A stretch of DNA of 55,677 nt, taken from the NCBI RefSeq assembly GCF_016909015.1, contig NZ_JAFBFA010000036.1, positions 1-55,677 on the forward strand, in the 5' to 3' direction. Below the pieces are notes generated by a model that saw nothing but the letters and a program-made list of their open reading frames with translations, was not told the DNA's origin and did not search any database. The DNA comes from Gracilibacillus alcaliphilus (lineage in GTDB: Bacteria; Bacillota; Bacilli; Bacillales; Amphibacillaceae). The translations under genes were made by a program, and so were the position numbers. Positions 33,893 through 42,939 of this stretch are shown here, piece after piece (positions within the stretch are counted from its first letter, which is position 1; the number at the start of each line of letters is the position of its first letter).

Positions 33893-34615
33893 CTAGCCGA
33901 CTAATTGTTGAAATAAAAGTGGTTTGTTTGTGATTAATCCGTCCACACCTTGCTCCAAGTATTTTCTGCCCAATTCCTTATCGTTAACAGTGTATGGGTA
34001 AACCTTCACCTTATGTTTGCGGGCCTTCTCTATCATCTCATCCGTAACATAGAAATAATTTGGATGGATGCTGTAGGTCTTCACTCCGCTATTTTTCAGA
34101 TAATCAAACACATGCAGCAAATTCATATGAAGGATAAAACCTATCCGAATCGTCTCATCTAATATGGCAACCCTCTTTAAACAATGGTGATCAAATGAAG
34201 AGATGAGGATACGATCTTGCATATCATATTTATCAATCAGATCAACCAATACCTTCTCTATACCCGGCTGCATAACTGGACCGTTTTTTATTTCAATATT
34301 AATATCTACATCCTTGTCTTTTAACAACTTTAACGTTTCCTCCACTGTTGGAATTTTCTCTCCAACAAATTCTGAATCATACCAAGCCCCAAAATCATAT
34401 TGCTTCAGTTCTGCCAAACTTGATTGATGGATGGCCGCTGTACCATTACTGGTTCTTTTGATCGTAGGGTCATGGCAAATAACGGGAACCTGATCTTTTG
34501 TTAAACGAACATCCAATTCAATTCCGGTTGCCCCAGACTCCACAGCCTTTTGAAAGGCGGCTAATGTATTCTCTGGGGCATACCCAGATGCCCCGCGGTG
34601 TGCAATAATCTCCAC
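33893..34615 (-). CDS. Glycerophosphodiester phosphodiesterase
   Basis: The 240-residue protein hydrolyses glycerophosphodiesters to glycerol-3-phosphate and an alcohol. It has the full GDPD signature: IAHRGASGYAPENT with the catalytic His-Arg, ELDVRLTKD, the second His in CHDPT and IEIKNG. It lacks a signal peptide, so it acts on imported substrates. It lies 177 bases after the LplA-type binding-protein gene in the same direction and is likely the last gene of that unit, downstream of a GlpP-type leader. The start is GTG at 34615 with GAGGAGG upstream. A second, divergent GDPD is at 40258. Confidence 0.95.
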   Translation of the reverse strand: MEIIAHRGASGYAPENTLAAFQKAVESGATGIELDVRLTKDQVPVICHDPTIKRTSNGTAAIHQSSLAELKQYDFGAWYDSEFVGEKIPTVEETLKLLKDKDVDINIEIKNGPVMQPGIEKVLVDLIDKYDMQDRILISSFDHHCLKRVAILDETIRIGFILHMNLLHVFDYLKNSGVKTYSIHPNYFYVTDEMIEKARKHKVKVYPYTVNDKELGRKYLEQGVDGLITNKPLLFQQLVG

Positions 34616-34792
34616 GAAAATCCTCCTCTAAAGCATTTATTTCACTCCATCATAAGCAAACTTACTCTTTCTAAACTATGTTACAATAAACACCGCTTAG
34701 CCACCTTATATCTATAGAGACCCAGCCACAGGCAGGAAATACCCTGGACCAAAATATCAGTTACCTGTTTCCAGCGATGTTACTAGGCCATG

Positions 34793-36403
34793 CTAGCTTT
34801 CTTGATAACGTTCGTGTGCTGCTGCCTCAATTTGCATATATTCTTCTAATCCCATTTGATTGATTTGATCCACAAAATCATCCCATTCACTAAATGGTCT
34901 GGATCCATTAATAAATAACTCTTCCTGCTCTGTTACAAATGTCTTCAAATCCCCTCCCGGTCCTTGCATAAACGCCAACTCTTCTTCTGTATAGTTAAAG
35001 CCATTCCAAATTTCTTCAGGGACATTTGGTCTTGCCTTCTCTCCTGCTTCAATCGCATTTGGCAGTGATTCAGATCCTTTGAAATATTGTTCCTGCACAT
35101 ATCCTGGGTAACTTCCGCCCATCCATGTGACATACGGAGTTAATGCCTCATCCATTGTTAGTCCATCTGGATTGTTGGTAATCTCTTCGACATATTCGTA
35201 TCCGCCATCCTCTGTCACTTCATATGTTTCTCCTTCCACTCCCATGAACTGGAATGTCGCACCTTCTTCACTGAAGAAATAATCAATCCATCTTAAGGTT
35301 GCTTCTGGATGTTCATTTGCACTGGTAATAGCAAAGGCACCTACATGAATTAATGGCGTCTTTACCTGACTGTATACTTGATCACCATGTGGTCCTTCCA
35401 ATGCACCTAGTCCGATAAAATCTTGCTGATTCATTACAGTAATTGGGTTAGGAGAGATGTTAGCTCCAAGAATATCTTGGGCACCTTTGGCATTTAGTGT
35501 CACATCGTCCATCGTGAAAATCTCTGGATCAATGAGTCCATCTGCATACAGGTCATGAATATATTCCAGCATTTCTTGATATTTTGGTTCAGTTGGCATA
35601 AACCTTAACTCATTCGTTTCTGGGTCCACATCCACAAACTTATTACCGACCCCTCTCGTACCGAATCCCCAAGCACCTTTCAACATATCGCGAATCTCAC
35701 CAATACTAGCGGCACTAAATGGGATCTCGTCATTCTCGCCATTACCATTTAGATCTGTTTCTTGGACAGCTTGTAAATATTCGGTAAATTCATCTATGGT
35801 TGTTGGTTCTTCCATGCCTAACTCCTCTAACCATTTCTCATTTACCCATAAAGGTTTTCCAATCAGCATCGGCAGAAAATCTGGATTATAATAAGATGGA
35901 ATGGAATAGATATGTCCGTCCGGCATGGTCAGCCCTTTTCGTGCATCAGGATGTTGCTCCAGAAAAGCTTGAATATTAGGAGCATACTCTTCAATCAGAT
36001 CATCCAAAGGAATAAATACTCCTTGCTGACTGTACGATACAATATCTGCGGAAGGGATCCTGGCTGAATAAAAGACATCTGGATATTCCCCGCTTGCTAA
36101 GGTCAGATTTCGCTTCTCTGTCAATGTGCTAAATGGTACCTCATCAAAGTTGACATTAATACCTGTTTGTTCAGCGTATGTCTCGAAAACTAATGTTTCT
36201 TCATAGTTATCCAAATTGGGCTCGTACTTTCCGGTAAAGAATTCTAATTCAATAGGTTCTTCCACAATCGGAAAACCTTCCTTATTTACATTTTCCCTTG
36301 ACTCCTCTGACCCTGCTTCCCCGGCTGAATCATCATTCTGACAGGCAGCCAAGATAATTACCCCTATAATAGAAACCAACAGTATAACCAACTTTTTCCT
36401 CAT
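34793..36403 (-). CDS. LplA-type ABC transporter substrate-binding lipoprotein
   Basis: The 536-residue large binding protein belongs to the LplA/YtcQ branch. Its lipobox is LAAC near residue 20 and an acidic linker follows. The family feature YEETLVFETYAEQTGINV, a calcium-loop-like DLNGNGENDEIPF (about 223-235) and the C-terminal FMQGPGGDLKTF are visible. It is 21 bases downstream of the YtcP-type permease. These transporters usually take up oligosaccharides. The adjoining GDPD and the GlpP-type leader suggest a glycerol-containing phosphodiester instead, for example from teichoic acids or phospholipid head groups. That is inference. Confidence 0.92.
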   Translation of the reverse strand: MRKKLVILLVSIIGVIILAACQNDDSAGEAGSEESRENVNKEGFPIVEEPIELEFFTGKYEPNLDNYEETLVFETYAEQTGINVNFDEVPFSTLTEKRNLTLASGEYPDVFYSARIPSADIVSYSQQGVFIPLDDLIEEYAPNIQAFLEQHPDARKGLTMPDGHIYSIPSYYNPDFLPMLIGKPLWVNEKWLEELGMEEPTTIDEFTEYLQAVQETDLNGNGENDEIPFSAASIGEIRDMLKGAWGFGTRGVGNKFVDVDPETNELRFMPTEPKYQEMLEYIHDLYADGLIDPEIFTMDDVTLNAKGAQDILGANISPNPITVMNQQDFIGLGALEGPHGDQVYSQVKTPLIHVGAFAITSANEHPEATLRWIDYFFSEEGATFQFMGVEGETYEVTEDGGYEYVEEITNNPDGLTMDEALTPYVTWMGGSYPGYVQEQYFKGSESLPNAIEAGEKARPNVPEEIWNGFNYTEEELAFMQGPGGDLKTFVTEQEELFINGSRPFSEWDDFVDQINQMGLEEYMQIEAAAHERYQES

Positions 36404-36424
36404 TTTTTCATTCCTCCTTTATAT

Positions 36425-37309
36425 TTATCCTTTCAATGAACCAATCATGACACCCTTAATAAAATATTTTTGCAGGAAGGGATAGACAATCAACATAGGT
36501 AAACTGGCAATCAGCACCACGGCGTATTTCAATCCTTCCACTCGTAAGATGTGTTGTGCCACTCCATCTGTTCCCGATGTTGACATAGCGGTCATGTCAT
36601 CTTGTATCAACATCTGCCTTAAAAACAACTGCAGCGGAAATTTCCCTGAATCTTGCAGGTAAATCAACGCATCAAAATAGGAATTCCAATGACCTACCCC
36701 ATAGAACAGCGCCATTACAGCAATGATCGGAGTAGATAAAGGTAAGACAATCTTCCACAAAAAGTGCAGGTTGGTAGAACCATCAATCGCTGCTGCTTCA
36801 CGTATTTCCTCGGGAATCCCCTGAAAAAAGGTCCGCATAATAATCACGTTATATACAGATACAGCTCCAGGTATCGTTACAGCCCAGATCGTATCTACCA
36901 TTCCTAAATCTCTTACAAGCAGGTAGGTAGGGATCATACCCCCGCTAAAAAACATCGTGAAGATAATAAACGCCGTAATTACACCGCGGCCATAGAAATC
37001 ACTTCTTGATAATGGATAAGCAATCATGATCGACAGTGTTAGATTAATCAATGTCCCTAATACCGTATAGAAAATGGTATTGCGGTAACCCATCCATATA
37101 TCAGAATTTTTAAATGCCAACACGTACGAATCCAAAGTTAAATCCTTCGGAAACAGCCATAATTCTCCCAGCAGCATCTTTTCCGGATTACTGATAGACG
37201 AACTGACTACATAAACTAGTGGATAGATCATCAGACAAACGACTAAACATAATAGAGCATAGTTAATTACTGTAAATGTCACATCACCTTTACTCAATTT
37301 AGAAAACAT
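36425..37309 (-). CDS. YtcP-type ABC transporter permease
   Basis: The 294-residue permease of the YtcP/MalG branch has six helices, the EAA motif EIREAAAIDGSTNLHFLWKI and the typical end KGVMIGSLKG. It is 21 bases after the LplB-type partner, with a shared operon and no ATPase. GAGAAAGG precedes the ATG. Confidence 0.93.
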   Translation of the reverse strand: MFSKLSKGDVTFTVINYALLCLVVCLMIYPLVYVVSSSISNPEKMLLGELWLFPKDLTLDSYVLAFKNSDIWMGYRNTIFYTVLGTLINLTLSIMIAYPLSRSDFYGRGVITAFIIFTMFFSGGMIPTYLLVRDLGMVDTIWAVTIPGAVSVYNVIIMRTFFQGIPEEIREAAAIDGSTNLHFLWKIVLPLSTPIIAVMALFYGVGHWNSYFDALIYLQDSGKFPLQLFLRQMLIQDDMTAMSTSGTDGVAQHILRVEGLKYAVVLIASLPMLIVYPFLQKYFIKGVMIGSLKG

Positions 37310-37330
37310 GGACCTTTCTCACCTCACTTT

Positions 37331-38308
37331 TTACCATAGACTGACTTTATTCACTTTTCTGGCTATATAGTTCACAATGATCAAAATCGTAAAATTAATC
37401 ACCGATTCGAACAGCCCGATCGCCGTGGAATAACTATATTGCGATCCCAGTATACCGGCACGATAGACATGGGTAGCTATGACATCAGAAGCTGCCATAT
37501 TCAGATTATTTTGCATCAAGAATATCTTCTCGAAACCAACACCAAAGATACTTCCACATTGAAGAATCAGCATGATAATAATCGTTGGTTTAATGGCCGG
37601 TAAGTTGATATGCCATATTTGCTGCATCTTTGAAGCTCCATCAATCATGGCCGCCTCTTTCAGCTGCGGGTCAATACCGGCAAGGGCTGCTAAATAGATA
37701 ATCGAACTCCAACCCATCGTCTGCCAGACCCCTGACAACACATATGTCGTCTTAAACCAACCTGGCTCTGTCATAAAGGCGATTGGCTCACCGCCAAAAG
37801 CTGCAATAATATTGTTCACTACACCAGTGACTGGCGACAGCAGCATAAAGAGCAAGGCCACCACTACTACAGTGGATAGAAAGTGTGGTGCATAGGTTAC
37901 TGTTTGTACAATTTGTTTAAAGCGCTTGTTCTTCACCTCATTGATCATCAATGCTAAAATAATTGGAATGGGGAACCCAAGTGCCAGTTCATACAATCCA
38001 ATAAGTAAGGTATTTCTAATTAGCCGCCAAAAATAGAAACTGTCAAAAAAGCGGATAAAATGCTCAAACCCTACCCATGGACTGCCGGTAATCCCTTCTA
38101 CTGCCAGGAAGTTCTTAAATGCAATTTGAGCACCATACATTGGGTAATATTTAAAGATCAAAAAATATAAGATAACTGGTAAGATCAATAAATATAAATC
38201 CCAATTCTTACGTATGCTTTTTAAACGGGATTCCCGTTTCAACGCAGAACCGCTTTTGTCTTGCTTTGTGCTACCTAATATCTCATCCGCAGTCTCCTTA
38301 GGTTTCAA
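37331..38308 (-). CDS. LplB-type ABC transporter permease
   Basis: The 325-residue permease of the LplB branch has a polar N-terminus, then YLLILPVILYFLIFKYYPMYGAQIAFKNF, a hallmark of the family. Its EAA loop reads LKEAAMIDGASKMQQIWHI. I prefer a TTG start at 38308, because AAGGTGTG lies 6-8 bases upstream. An ATG at 38335 has no ribosome site. It is the first transport gene of the unit. The sequence before it is repeat-derived, and the nearest convincing promoter and leader are at 39150-39291. Confidence 0.85.
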   Translation of the reverse strand: MKPKETADEILGSTKQDKSGSALKRESRLKSIRKNWDLYLLILPVILYFLIFKYYPMYGAQIAFKNFLAVEGITGSPWVGFEHFIRFFDSFYFWRLIRNTLLIGLYELALGFPIPIILALMINEVKNKRFKQIVQTVTYAPHFLSTVVVVALLFMLLSPVTGVVNNIIAAFGGEPIAFMTEPGWFKTTYVLSGVWQTMGWSSIIYLAALAGIDPQLKEAAMIDGASKMQQIWHINLPAIKPTIIIMLILQCGSIFGVGFEKIFLMQNNLNMAASDVIATHVYRAGILGSQYSYSTAIGLFESVINFTILIIVNYIARKVNKVSLW

Positions 38309-38331
38309 TAGAATCACACCTTCCCCAACAT

Positions 38332-38718
38332 TCACTTTTTACAAGAACTAGTTTTATCACAGTGCAGCTGTCTGTAAGACTCCTTCTTTGCGAGGCTTAC
38401 TTTATGTGATTGATTATGAAATCTATTACTGTCAATATCATATGTCGCAATCCAAACCCGAGAAATGTCAAGGTAATTAATCATTGTTGCTACCACCTCA
38501 TTCGCCCAATGAAAAAACACTGATTGATCGGATCCATTCCACAAACTGTCTCGTTCAACAACAAATGTACCATCAACAGATATTCTCCGTTTTATCAACT
38601 TCACATTCCACGTTGTTCCCTTGAACTTTCCTTTGACAAACAAGCAACAGCTAATCATTCCTCTGTTCACACGACATACAATTTTATCAACCCCCTTCTC
38701 ATTTAACTGACAAACCAT
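38332..38718 (-). pseudogene. Possible gene remnant or spurious frame (128 codons)
   Basis: An open frame lies upstream of the LplB-type permease. The middle (about residues 45-105, with VFFHWANEVVATMINYLD and RVWIATYDIDSN) looks protein-like, but I do not recognise a family. There is no good ribosome site. The last ~20 codons (KKESYRQLHCDK) are encoded by a sequence that recurs at about 53052-53085 (GGAGTCTTACAG then CACTG-GATAAA), so the C-terminus is repeat-derived. It is either a truncated gene or chance coding in a leader. Confidence 0.3.
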
Positions 38719-38739
38719 TTATTTTATAGAGCCTGTCCA

Positions 38740-39005
38740 AAAAATTTGATGTGTCACTTTTATTAGGCTTTTTGAACAGCCTCTTATATAAATTGAAACT
38801 CTGCACAGCGGGTTTTTCTTCACTCTCCGCTGGGCCTAACCGGGGTGTTAGCGTCCGTTATCGCTCACCTAAGCTATTCTGTTTTACTCCTTGTTTGCAG
38901 ATAAGTGTTTTACAGACTTGTACTAGGGTGAAACAAACCACTTTCCCTAGTTTGTGCATGGTGATGATTCTTTTGTCCATTAAACGGTTATCTAGATATC
39001 TAGTT
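38740..39005. repeat. Dispersed intergenic repeat in the leader of the LplB unit
   Basis: It contains GGGTGTTAGCGTCCGTTAT, matched by GGGTGTTAGCAGCCGTTAT at about 52118-52136, and a CCTGTCCAAAAA / TTTTTGAACAG inverted sequence near 38731-38780. There is no coding sequence. It lies between the presumed GlpP leader and the genes. Confidence 0.5.
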
Positions 39006-39149
39006 TAGAAAACCGCTATTAATCCCAAATAAAGTGACAGTAAATAAATTGTAAATAACTATTATTCCTTCCTACTGGAAATAATAGTTCCTAATAGCCC
39101 CCTTTTTTCGAGGCTATTAACATCTATTTTTTTACTTTTATTCCTAAAA

Positions 39150-39291
39150 ATTCTAATAAAATAGAAAAAGAGAAGATAGGAAATTAGACACACCTTTTTT
39201 CTGAAAAGGTATATATCCAACTCTATCTTCTCTTAAGACTCTTAGAGTTATTTAATTGCTTACATTATAGCAAATGCCTTTGAAAATGCAA
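39150..39291 (-). promoter_or_regulatory. Presumed GlpP-controlled promoter and terminator leader 1
   Basis: The minus strand has TTGCAT (39286-39291), a 16-base spacer and TATAAT (39264-39269). The leader then carries a small ACTCT-AAGAGT hairpin, followed by a 12-bp perfect outer stem (AAGAGAAGATAG 39168-39179 with CTATCTTCTCTT 39223-39234) enclosing an inner ATATACC/GGTGTGT hairpin and ending in a T-rich tract. The layout and much of the sequence are repeated at 41350-41479. Terminator leaders of this kind are how GlpP controls glp genes in Bacillus. It points toward the LplB-YtcP-LplA-GDPD unit. Confidence 0.7.
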
Positions 39292-39537
39292 GTAGCTGTT
39301 TTACTTTTTACATTATGTTTACATTGTTCCTCACTTTATTCGGGCCAAATATCGTCATTTCAAAGCATATTTAACTATCACATTCAGATTGTGAAGGACG
39401 TACAACCTACTTCATTTTATTTGAAACGCAAATATGCTACGATAGTATTAATCACCATGTAAGTATCGATTCTTATTGTTGCGGCACACACACTATAAGG
39501 TCATACAACTAAATTTTTCGGAGGGGGAAGCGCTATC

Positions 39538-40104
39538 ATGCATCAAATTACAGATATGGTCCAATCACAGGTTATTGCCTCTATAAAAAAACCAGAAGAT
39601 ATAGATAAAGCTATCCATTCACAAGCTAATATTACGTTCCTGCTGATTGGCGACTTAATGAGTACTGGAGACTACATTAAACGATTAAAGCAAGCCGGCA
39701 AGAAAATATTCCTGCACATGGATTTCATCGATGGATTGGCCAATTCACACAGTGCTTTACGATTTATTGCTGAGAAATGGAAGCCAGACGGTATTATTAC
39801 CACAAAAAGTGGATTAATCAAAAGTGCACGCGAAGAGGGATTAATGACCATTCAGCGCATCTTTTTGATTGATCACAGCGGTCTGGACAAAGGGATTGAA
39901 ATTGCCCACAAGTGCAATCCTGATGCGATTGAAGTTCTGCCAGGTATTATGCCTGTTATTATCGATAAGCTAACCCAAAAGACACACTTGCCTATTATTT
40001 CTGGCGGTTTAATCAGTACAAAACAAGACATCCTGCAAGGCCTCCGTGCTGGTGCGTTAGCTATTTCAACCGGAAATCCAAAGCTTTGGAACTTGGATTT
40101 GTAG
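39538..40104 (+). CDS. glpP: Glycerol-3-phosphate-responsive antiterminator GlpP
   Basis: The 188-residue TIM-barrel-like RNA-binding antiterminator matches the Bacillus GlpP family throughout: VIASIKKPEDIDKA near the start, FLLIGDL, GKKIFLHMDFIDGL, DGIITTKSGLIKSAREEGL, IEVLPGIMP and ISGGLISTKQDI. In Bacillus, GlpP bound to glycerol-3-phosphate lets RNA polymerase pass terminators in the glpFK, glpD and glpTQ leaders. Its own promoter resembles TTGAAA-16-TAGTAT at about 39420-39448, and CGGAGGGGG precedes the ATG. No glpF, glpK or glpD is in the window. Instead, two leaders flanking it lead to two GDPD-encoding units. Confidence 0.95.
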   Translation: MHQITDMVQSQVIASIKKPEDIDKAIHSQANITFLLIGDLMSTGDYIKRLKQAGKKIFLHMDFIDGLANSHSALRFIAEKWKPDGIITTKSGLIKSAREEGLMTIQRIFLIDHSGLDKGIEIAHKCNPDAIEVLPGIMPVIIDKLTQKTHLPIISGGLISTKQDILQGLRAGALAISTGNPKLWNLDL

Positions 40105-40111
40105 GATGGAG

Positions 40112-40142
40112 ATCAGGTCAGCTCAAATAAGAAGCTGACCCG
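40112..40142. terminator. Hairpin between convergent glpP and the second GDPD gene
   Basis: GGTCAGCT / AGCTGACC with a short loop lies just after the glpP stop codon. It lacks a clean T-run on either side, so its strength is uncertain. Confidence 0.45.
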
Positions 40143-40257
40143 CCCTCTCACCCTATCCCAACATAAACCACTCCCCAGCTAAGCTGCTGCCCCATTTTTT
40201 TGCACTCTAAAACAGGTACAAGCAAGTGCTCTGACGTATTATCAAACCTTCTGATTA

Positions 40258-40989
40258 TTACAGCTTATTCTGACTGGAAATCGAGAAGATGTGGGGATTA
40301 TCTGTAAATACCCCATCTACACCATAGCTTCGCAGCTGATCATATCGTTCCAAATCATTCACTGTAAAAGGAAATACCTTACAGCCAAGCTTATGACACT
40401 CCTCTATGATTTGTTGATCGGTCCAATCTTGGGAAGGGTGGACACTATATACTTCCAGACTGCTTTGTTTTACATGATCCCACAGTTGTGGAAGATGGTG
40501 AAGATATAACAGGCCAACTCTGATATTAGGCGCTATTCGCTGTACCTTTCTTAAAGAATTATGGTCAAAAGCTGAAATAATCGTCTGATCTTCAAGATTG
40601 TGGTTCTGCAAACGGTCGATCAGCATCGCTTCGATTCCCTGATGAACTTTTGCATGTTTAATCTCAATATTTAGGATAATATCTTCTGGTAACAATTCGA
40701 GTATTTCCTCTAAAGTAACAAAAGATGTTCCTTTAAATGCTTCAGAAAACGCTGAGCCTACATCCACCTGATAAATTTCTTCCATTGTATACTCCCTTAT
40801 ATTTTTCGTGAAATTAGGATTATACCTTTCCAATGTCCGGTCATGAACCACGACCAGCTGCTTATCTTTCGTCAGCTGGACATCCAATTCGATCGCTTTC
40901 GTCTTATGCTCCAGAGCCTTCTGAATAGAAGGTATCGTATTCTCCGGTGCCTCTGTTAATGAACCCATATGTGCAAAATTAAGAACCAT
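40258..40989 (-). CDS. Glycerophosphodiester phosphodiesterase with altered His-Arg motif
   Basis: The 243-residue GDPD-family protein keeps the catalytic and metal residues of the GDPD barrel in APENT, AIELDVQLTKD, VVHDRTL and NIEIKH, and has VYSVHPSQDW and FPFTVND in the second half. The opening motif reads AHMGS instead of the usual AHRGA, so the conserved phosphate-contacting Arg is Met. Activity may be weaker or the specificity changed. It shares about 35-40 percent identity with the GDPD at 33893 by eye. It is monocistronic behind presumed GlpP leader 2 (41350-41479) and convergent with glpP. AGGAAGGAG precedes the ATG. Confidence 0.92.
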   Translation of the reverse strand: MVLNFAHMGSLTEAPENTIPSIQKALEHKTKAIELDVQLTKDKQLVVVHDRTLERYNPNFTKNIREYTMEEIYQVDVGSAFSEAFKGTSFVTLEEILELLPEDIILNIEIKHAKVHQGIEAMLIDRLQNHNLEDQTIISAFDHNSLRKVQRIAPNIRVGLLYLHHLPQLWDHVKQSSLEVYSVHPSQDWTDQQIIEECHKLGCKVFPFTVNDLERYDQLRSYGVDGVFTDNPHIFSISSQNKL

Positions 40990-41079
40990 GTTTGTTGCTC
41001 CTTCCTAGAAATAAATTAATTATAGAATACTTTTTAAACTTCTGTTATCTATTTATCATTTCTTAATGAACTAGCATCG

Positions 41080-41345
41080 TGGAGATCTAACATGTTAAGA
41101 CTCTCTAACGTTGTAGAATCAAACCACAGCGGATGCCGATCGTTTCGACTCCTGTTGAAAAAGTGACAAGCGCTGAATAAAAACGTAGGGAATGGACGGT
41201 TATAACTGAGATAAAGGAATCCTCGGCAGACTAATATCGTAACGTCTGCACTAGTACGTCCTGTACGTCGAAAAGCGAAACGGCCAGCCGCAGCGGTGCC
41301 TTGCCTGATATATATCGAAACACCTTGTCGAGCTCAGCAAGTCGA
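41080..41345. repeat. Dispersed intergenic repeat between leader 2 and the GDPD gene
   Basis: It holds GGACGGTTATAACTGAGATAAAG, nearly the same as in the 1600-1860 repeat, and CGAAAAGCGAAACGG-CAGCCGCAGCGG, which resembles the repeat family at 18533. There is no gene. It forms most of the 360-base spacer in the 5' untranslated region. Confidence 0.5.
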
Positions 41346-41349
41346 ATAC

Positions 41350-41479
41350 AAATAAAAAAAGAAGCAGGCAAATTAGATATACCTTTCTCTAAAAGGTATA
41401 TATCCAACTCCATCTTCTCTTTAGACTCTTAGAGTTATTTAATTTTCTATCATTATAGCAAACGCTTTCCAAATTGCAA
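41350..41479 (-). promoter_or_regulatory. Presumed GlpP-controlled promoter and terminator leader 2
   Basis: TTGCAA (41474-41479), a 16-base spacer and TATAAT (41452-41457) form the promoter. The spacer is a cre-like site (41457-41471, one mismatch). The leader has the ACTCT-AAGAGT mini-hairpin, a perfect ATATACCTTT / AAAGGTATAT inner hairpin (41377-41386 with 41392-41401), an imperfect outer stem and a run of seven T. It is about 80 percent identical to leader 1. It points toward the GDPD gene at 40258 and suggests joint GlpP and CcpA control. Confidence 0.7.
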
Positions 41480-41614
41480 GGATTAGCAGTAAATCTTTAT
41501 AAAATATTTACATGAGCAGATTTGCCATCATGCCTTGTTTATGGATAGTTTATGCATAGAAAATACTGCTTATGCTATATTTCTTCCCCTTTATCAACAA
41601 TTCCCTTCGTAAAA

Positions 41615-41648
41615 AGGGCTGCCCTGTGCTAGAGAGCAGCTGTAAAAA
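41615..41648 (-). terminator. Terminator of the IclR-associated operon
   Basis: GGGCTGC / GCAGC form a short GC-rich hairpin followed on the minus strand by CTTTTTACG, directly after the stop codon of the UgpB-like gene. Confidence 0.6.
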
Positions 41649-41652
41649 TCAA

Positions 41653-42939
41653 TTATTCTGTCAAAATATTGTTTACGCTAGTTTCTGCTTCCTCCAACAC
41701 ACTGCTAATATCTTCACCTTGCACCAGTTTCTCAAAGGCCTGGGCAATTTGCTCATCAATATCCAGCTGTTCCAGTGACGGACCGGCAGTTGCTGGAGAT
41801 GGATCTGTATTAATTAAAGCGTCATATGCTATTCGAAACTGTTCATGTTCTTCATATGTTTCCTTTAGAGGAGAAATATCGACAGCAGCAGTTGTAACAG
41901 GTACATATCCTGTGGAAGCGGACCATTCTGATTGCACCTCAGGGCTGACCATATATTTGATAAACTTCCAGCCGGCATCTATTTCTTCTTCTGTCGAATT
42001 ACTGGAAAGCCACAGCTGTGAACCTACTTGATTGACACCTGCCCATTCTTCTCCATCAGGAACCGGCATCGGTGCTGTAGCAAATTCAAAGTCCAGCGTT
42101 TCTAACCAAATACCTGTTACAGCAGAAGAGTCTAAATACATGGCTAATTCACCAGATGAAAAAGCTAACTGTGTATTAGACCAAGTCCGGCCATAATTCC
42201 CAAAATTCCCAGCCTGATTCATATCATCAATCCATGCAAAAATTTCCTCTCCAACAGGTGAATTTAAGAAAGTCTGGGTAGGCGCTTCTCCTAAACGGCC
42301 ATTATCATTATCGTATACCAGTTCATTTTGTACGGCAAAAAGATTATAAATGAACGATGTATTAATCGGAATGGAAAATCCTTTTATCGGATCATTGGTT
42401 AATTCTGAGGCTGCTGCTTGCACCTCGCTAAATGTGGTAGGGGGCGATGCAGGATCTAATCCAGCCTCTTCAAACATTTCTACATTATAAAACAGCAAAG
42501 ACACAAAGACATTAAACGGCATGCCATTTAACTTTCCATCTAAAGAATGGTTTTCCAGCACAGCTTCATTTAAATCCTCCTTCTGGAAGGCATCATCTTG
42601 CTCAATCATATCTTCAATAGGAACGATATAACCGCTTTGACTATAATAAGCATTATCTCCTCCTAGAAATACAGCTGGAGCAGAATCTGTATTTCCAACG
42701 GTTCGTAATTGCTGCTGAATATTATCCTGGAACGAAGGATTCACTTCCACCGTATCAGATTGTTCATTAAACGCATGAATCATACCTTCTAATGTTTGGG
42801 CATTATCCCCATCTAGGTTGTGCCAAAAATCGATCACTACCTTCCCGTCTTCTGTAGTGGATGTTTCCCCATTCTGGTTACTGCAAGCTGTCATGATCAG
42901 ACCAGCTATAATCAAAACCCCTACTGTTTTTTTCATCAT
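41653..42939 (-). CDS. UgpB-like ABC transporter substrate-binding lipoprotein
   Basis: The 428-residue family 1 solute-binding lipoprotein has lipobox MTAC. The mature protein opens with VVIDFWHNLDGDNAQTLEGMI and has LLFYNVEMFEEAGLDPASPPTTF and SEWSASTGYVPVT, the profile of the UgpB/MalE branch. It is the last gene of the long operon that starts at the MBL remnant, 70 bases after the MalG-type permease. It probably binds the acidic or amino sugar derivative that the upstream enzymes degrade. The UgpB likeness and nearby GlpP leave a glycerophosphodiester ligand as an alternative. The start at 42939 (or the next ATG, 42936) follows AAAGGA; a longer frame to 43008 lacks a ribosome site. Confidence 0.9.
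   Translation of the reverse strand: MMKKTVGVLIIAGLIMTACSNQNGETSTTEDGKVVIDFWHNLDGDNAQTLEGMIHAFNEQSDTVEVNPSFQDNIQQQLRTVGNTDSAPAVFLGGDNAYYSQSGYIVPIEDMIEQDDAFQKEDLNEAVLENHSLDGKLNGMPFNVFVSLLFYNVEMFEEAGLDPASPPTTFSEVQAAASELTNDPIKGFSIPINTSFIYNLFAVQNELVYDNDNGRLGEAPTQTFLNSPVGEEIFAWIDDMNQAGNFGNYGRTWSNTQLAFSSGELAMYLDSSAVTGIWLETLDFEFATAPMPVPDGEEWAGVNQVGSQLWLSSNSTEEEIDAGWKFIKYMVSPEVQSEWSASTGYVPVTTAAVDISPLKETYEEHEQFRIAYDALINTDPSPATAGPSLEQLDIDEQIAQAFEKLVQGEDISSVLEEAETSVNNILTE

Noticed and set aside
39274..39462. Rightward 62-codon frame before glpP
   Set aside because: It overlaps the leader 1 promoter and the glpP promoter region and is not protein-like.
41231..41413. Leftward 60-codon frame starting inside presumed GlpP leader 2
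   Set aside because: It covers the terminator hairpin and the dispersed repeat and is better explained as non-coding.
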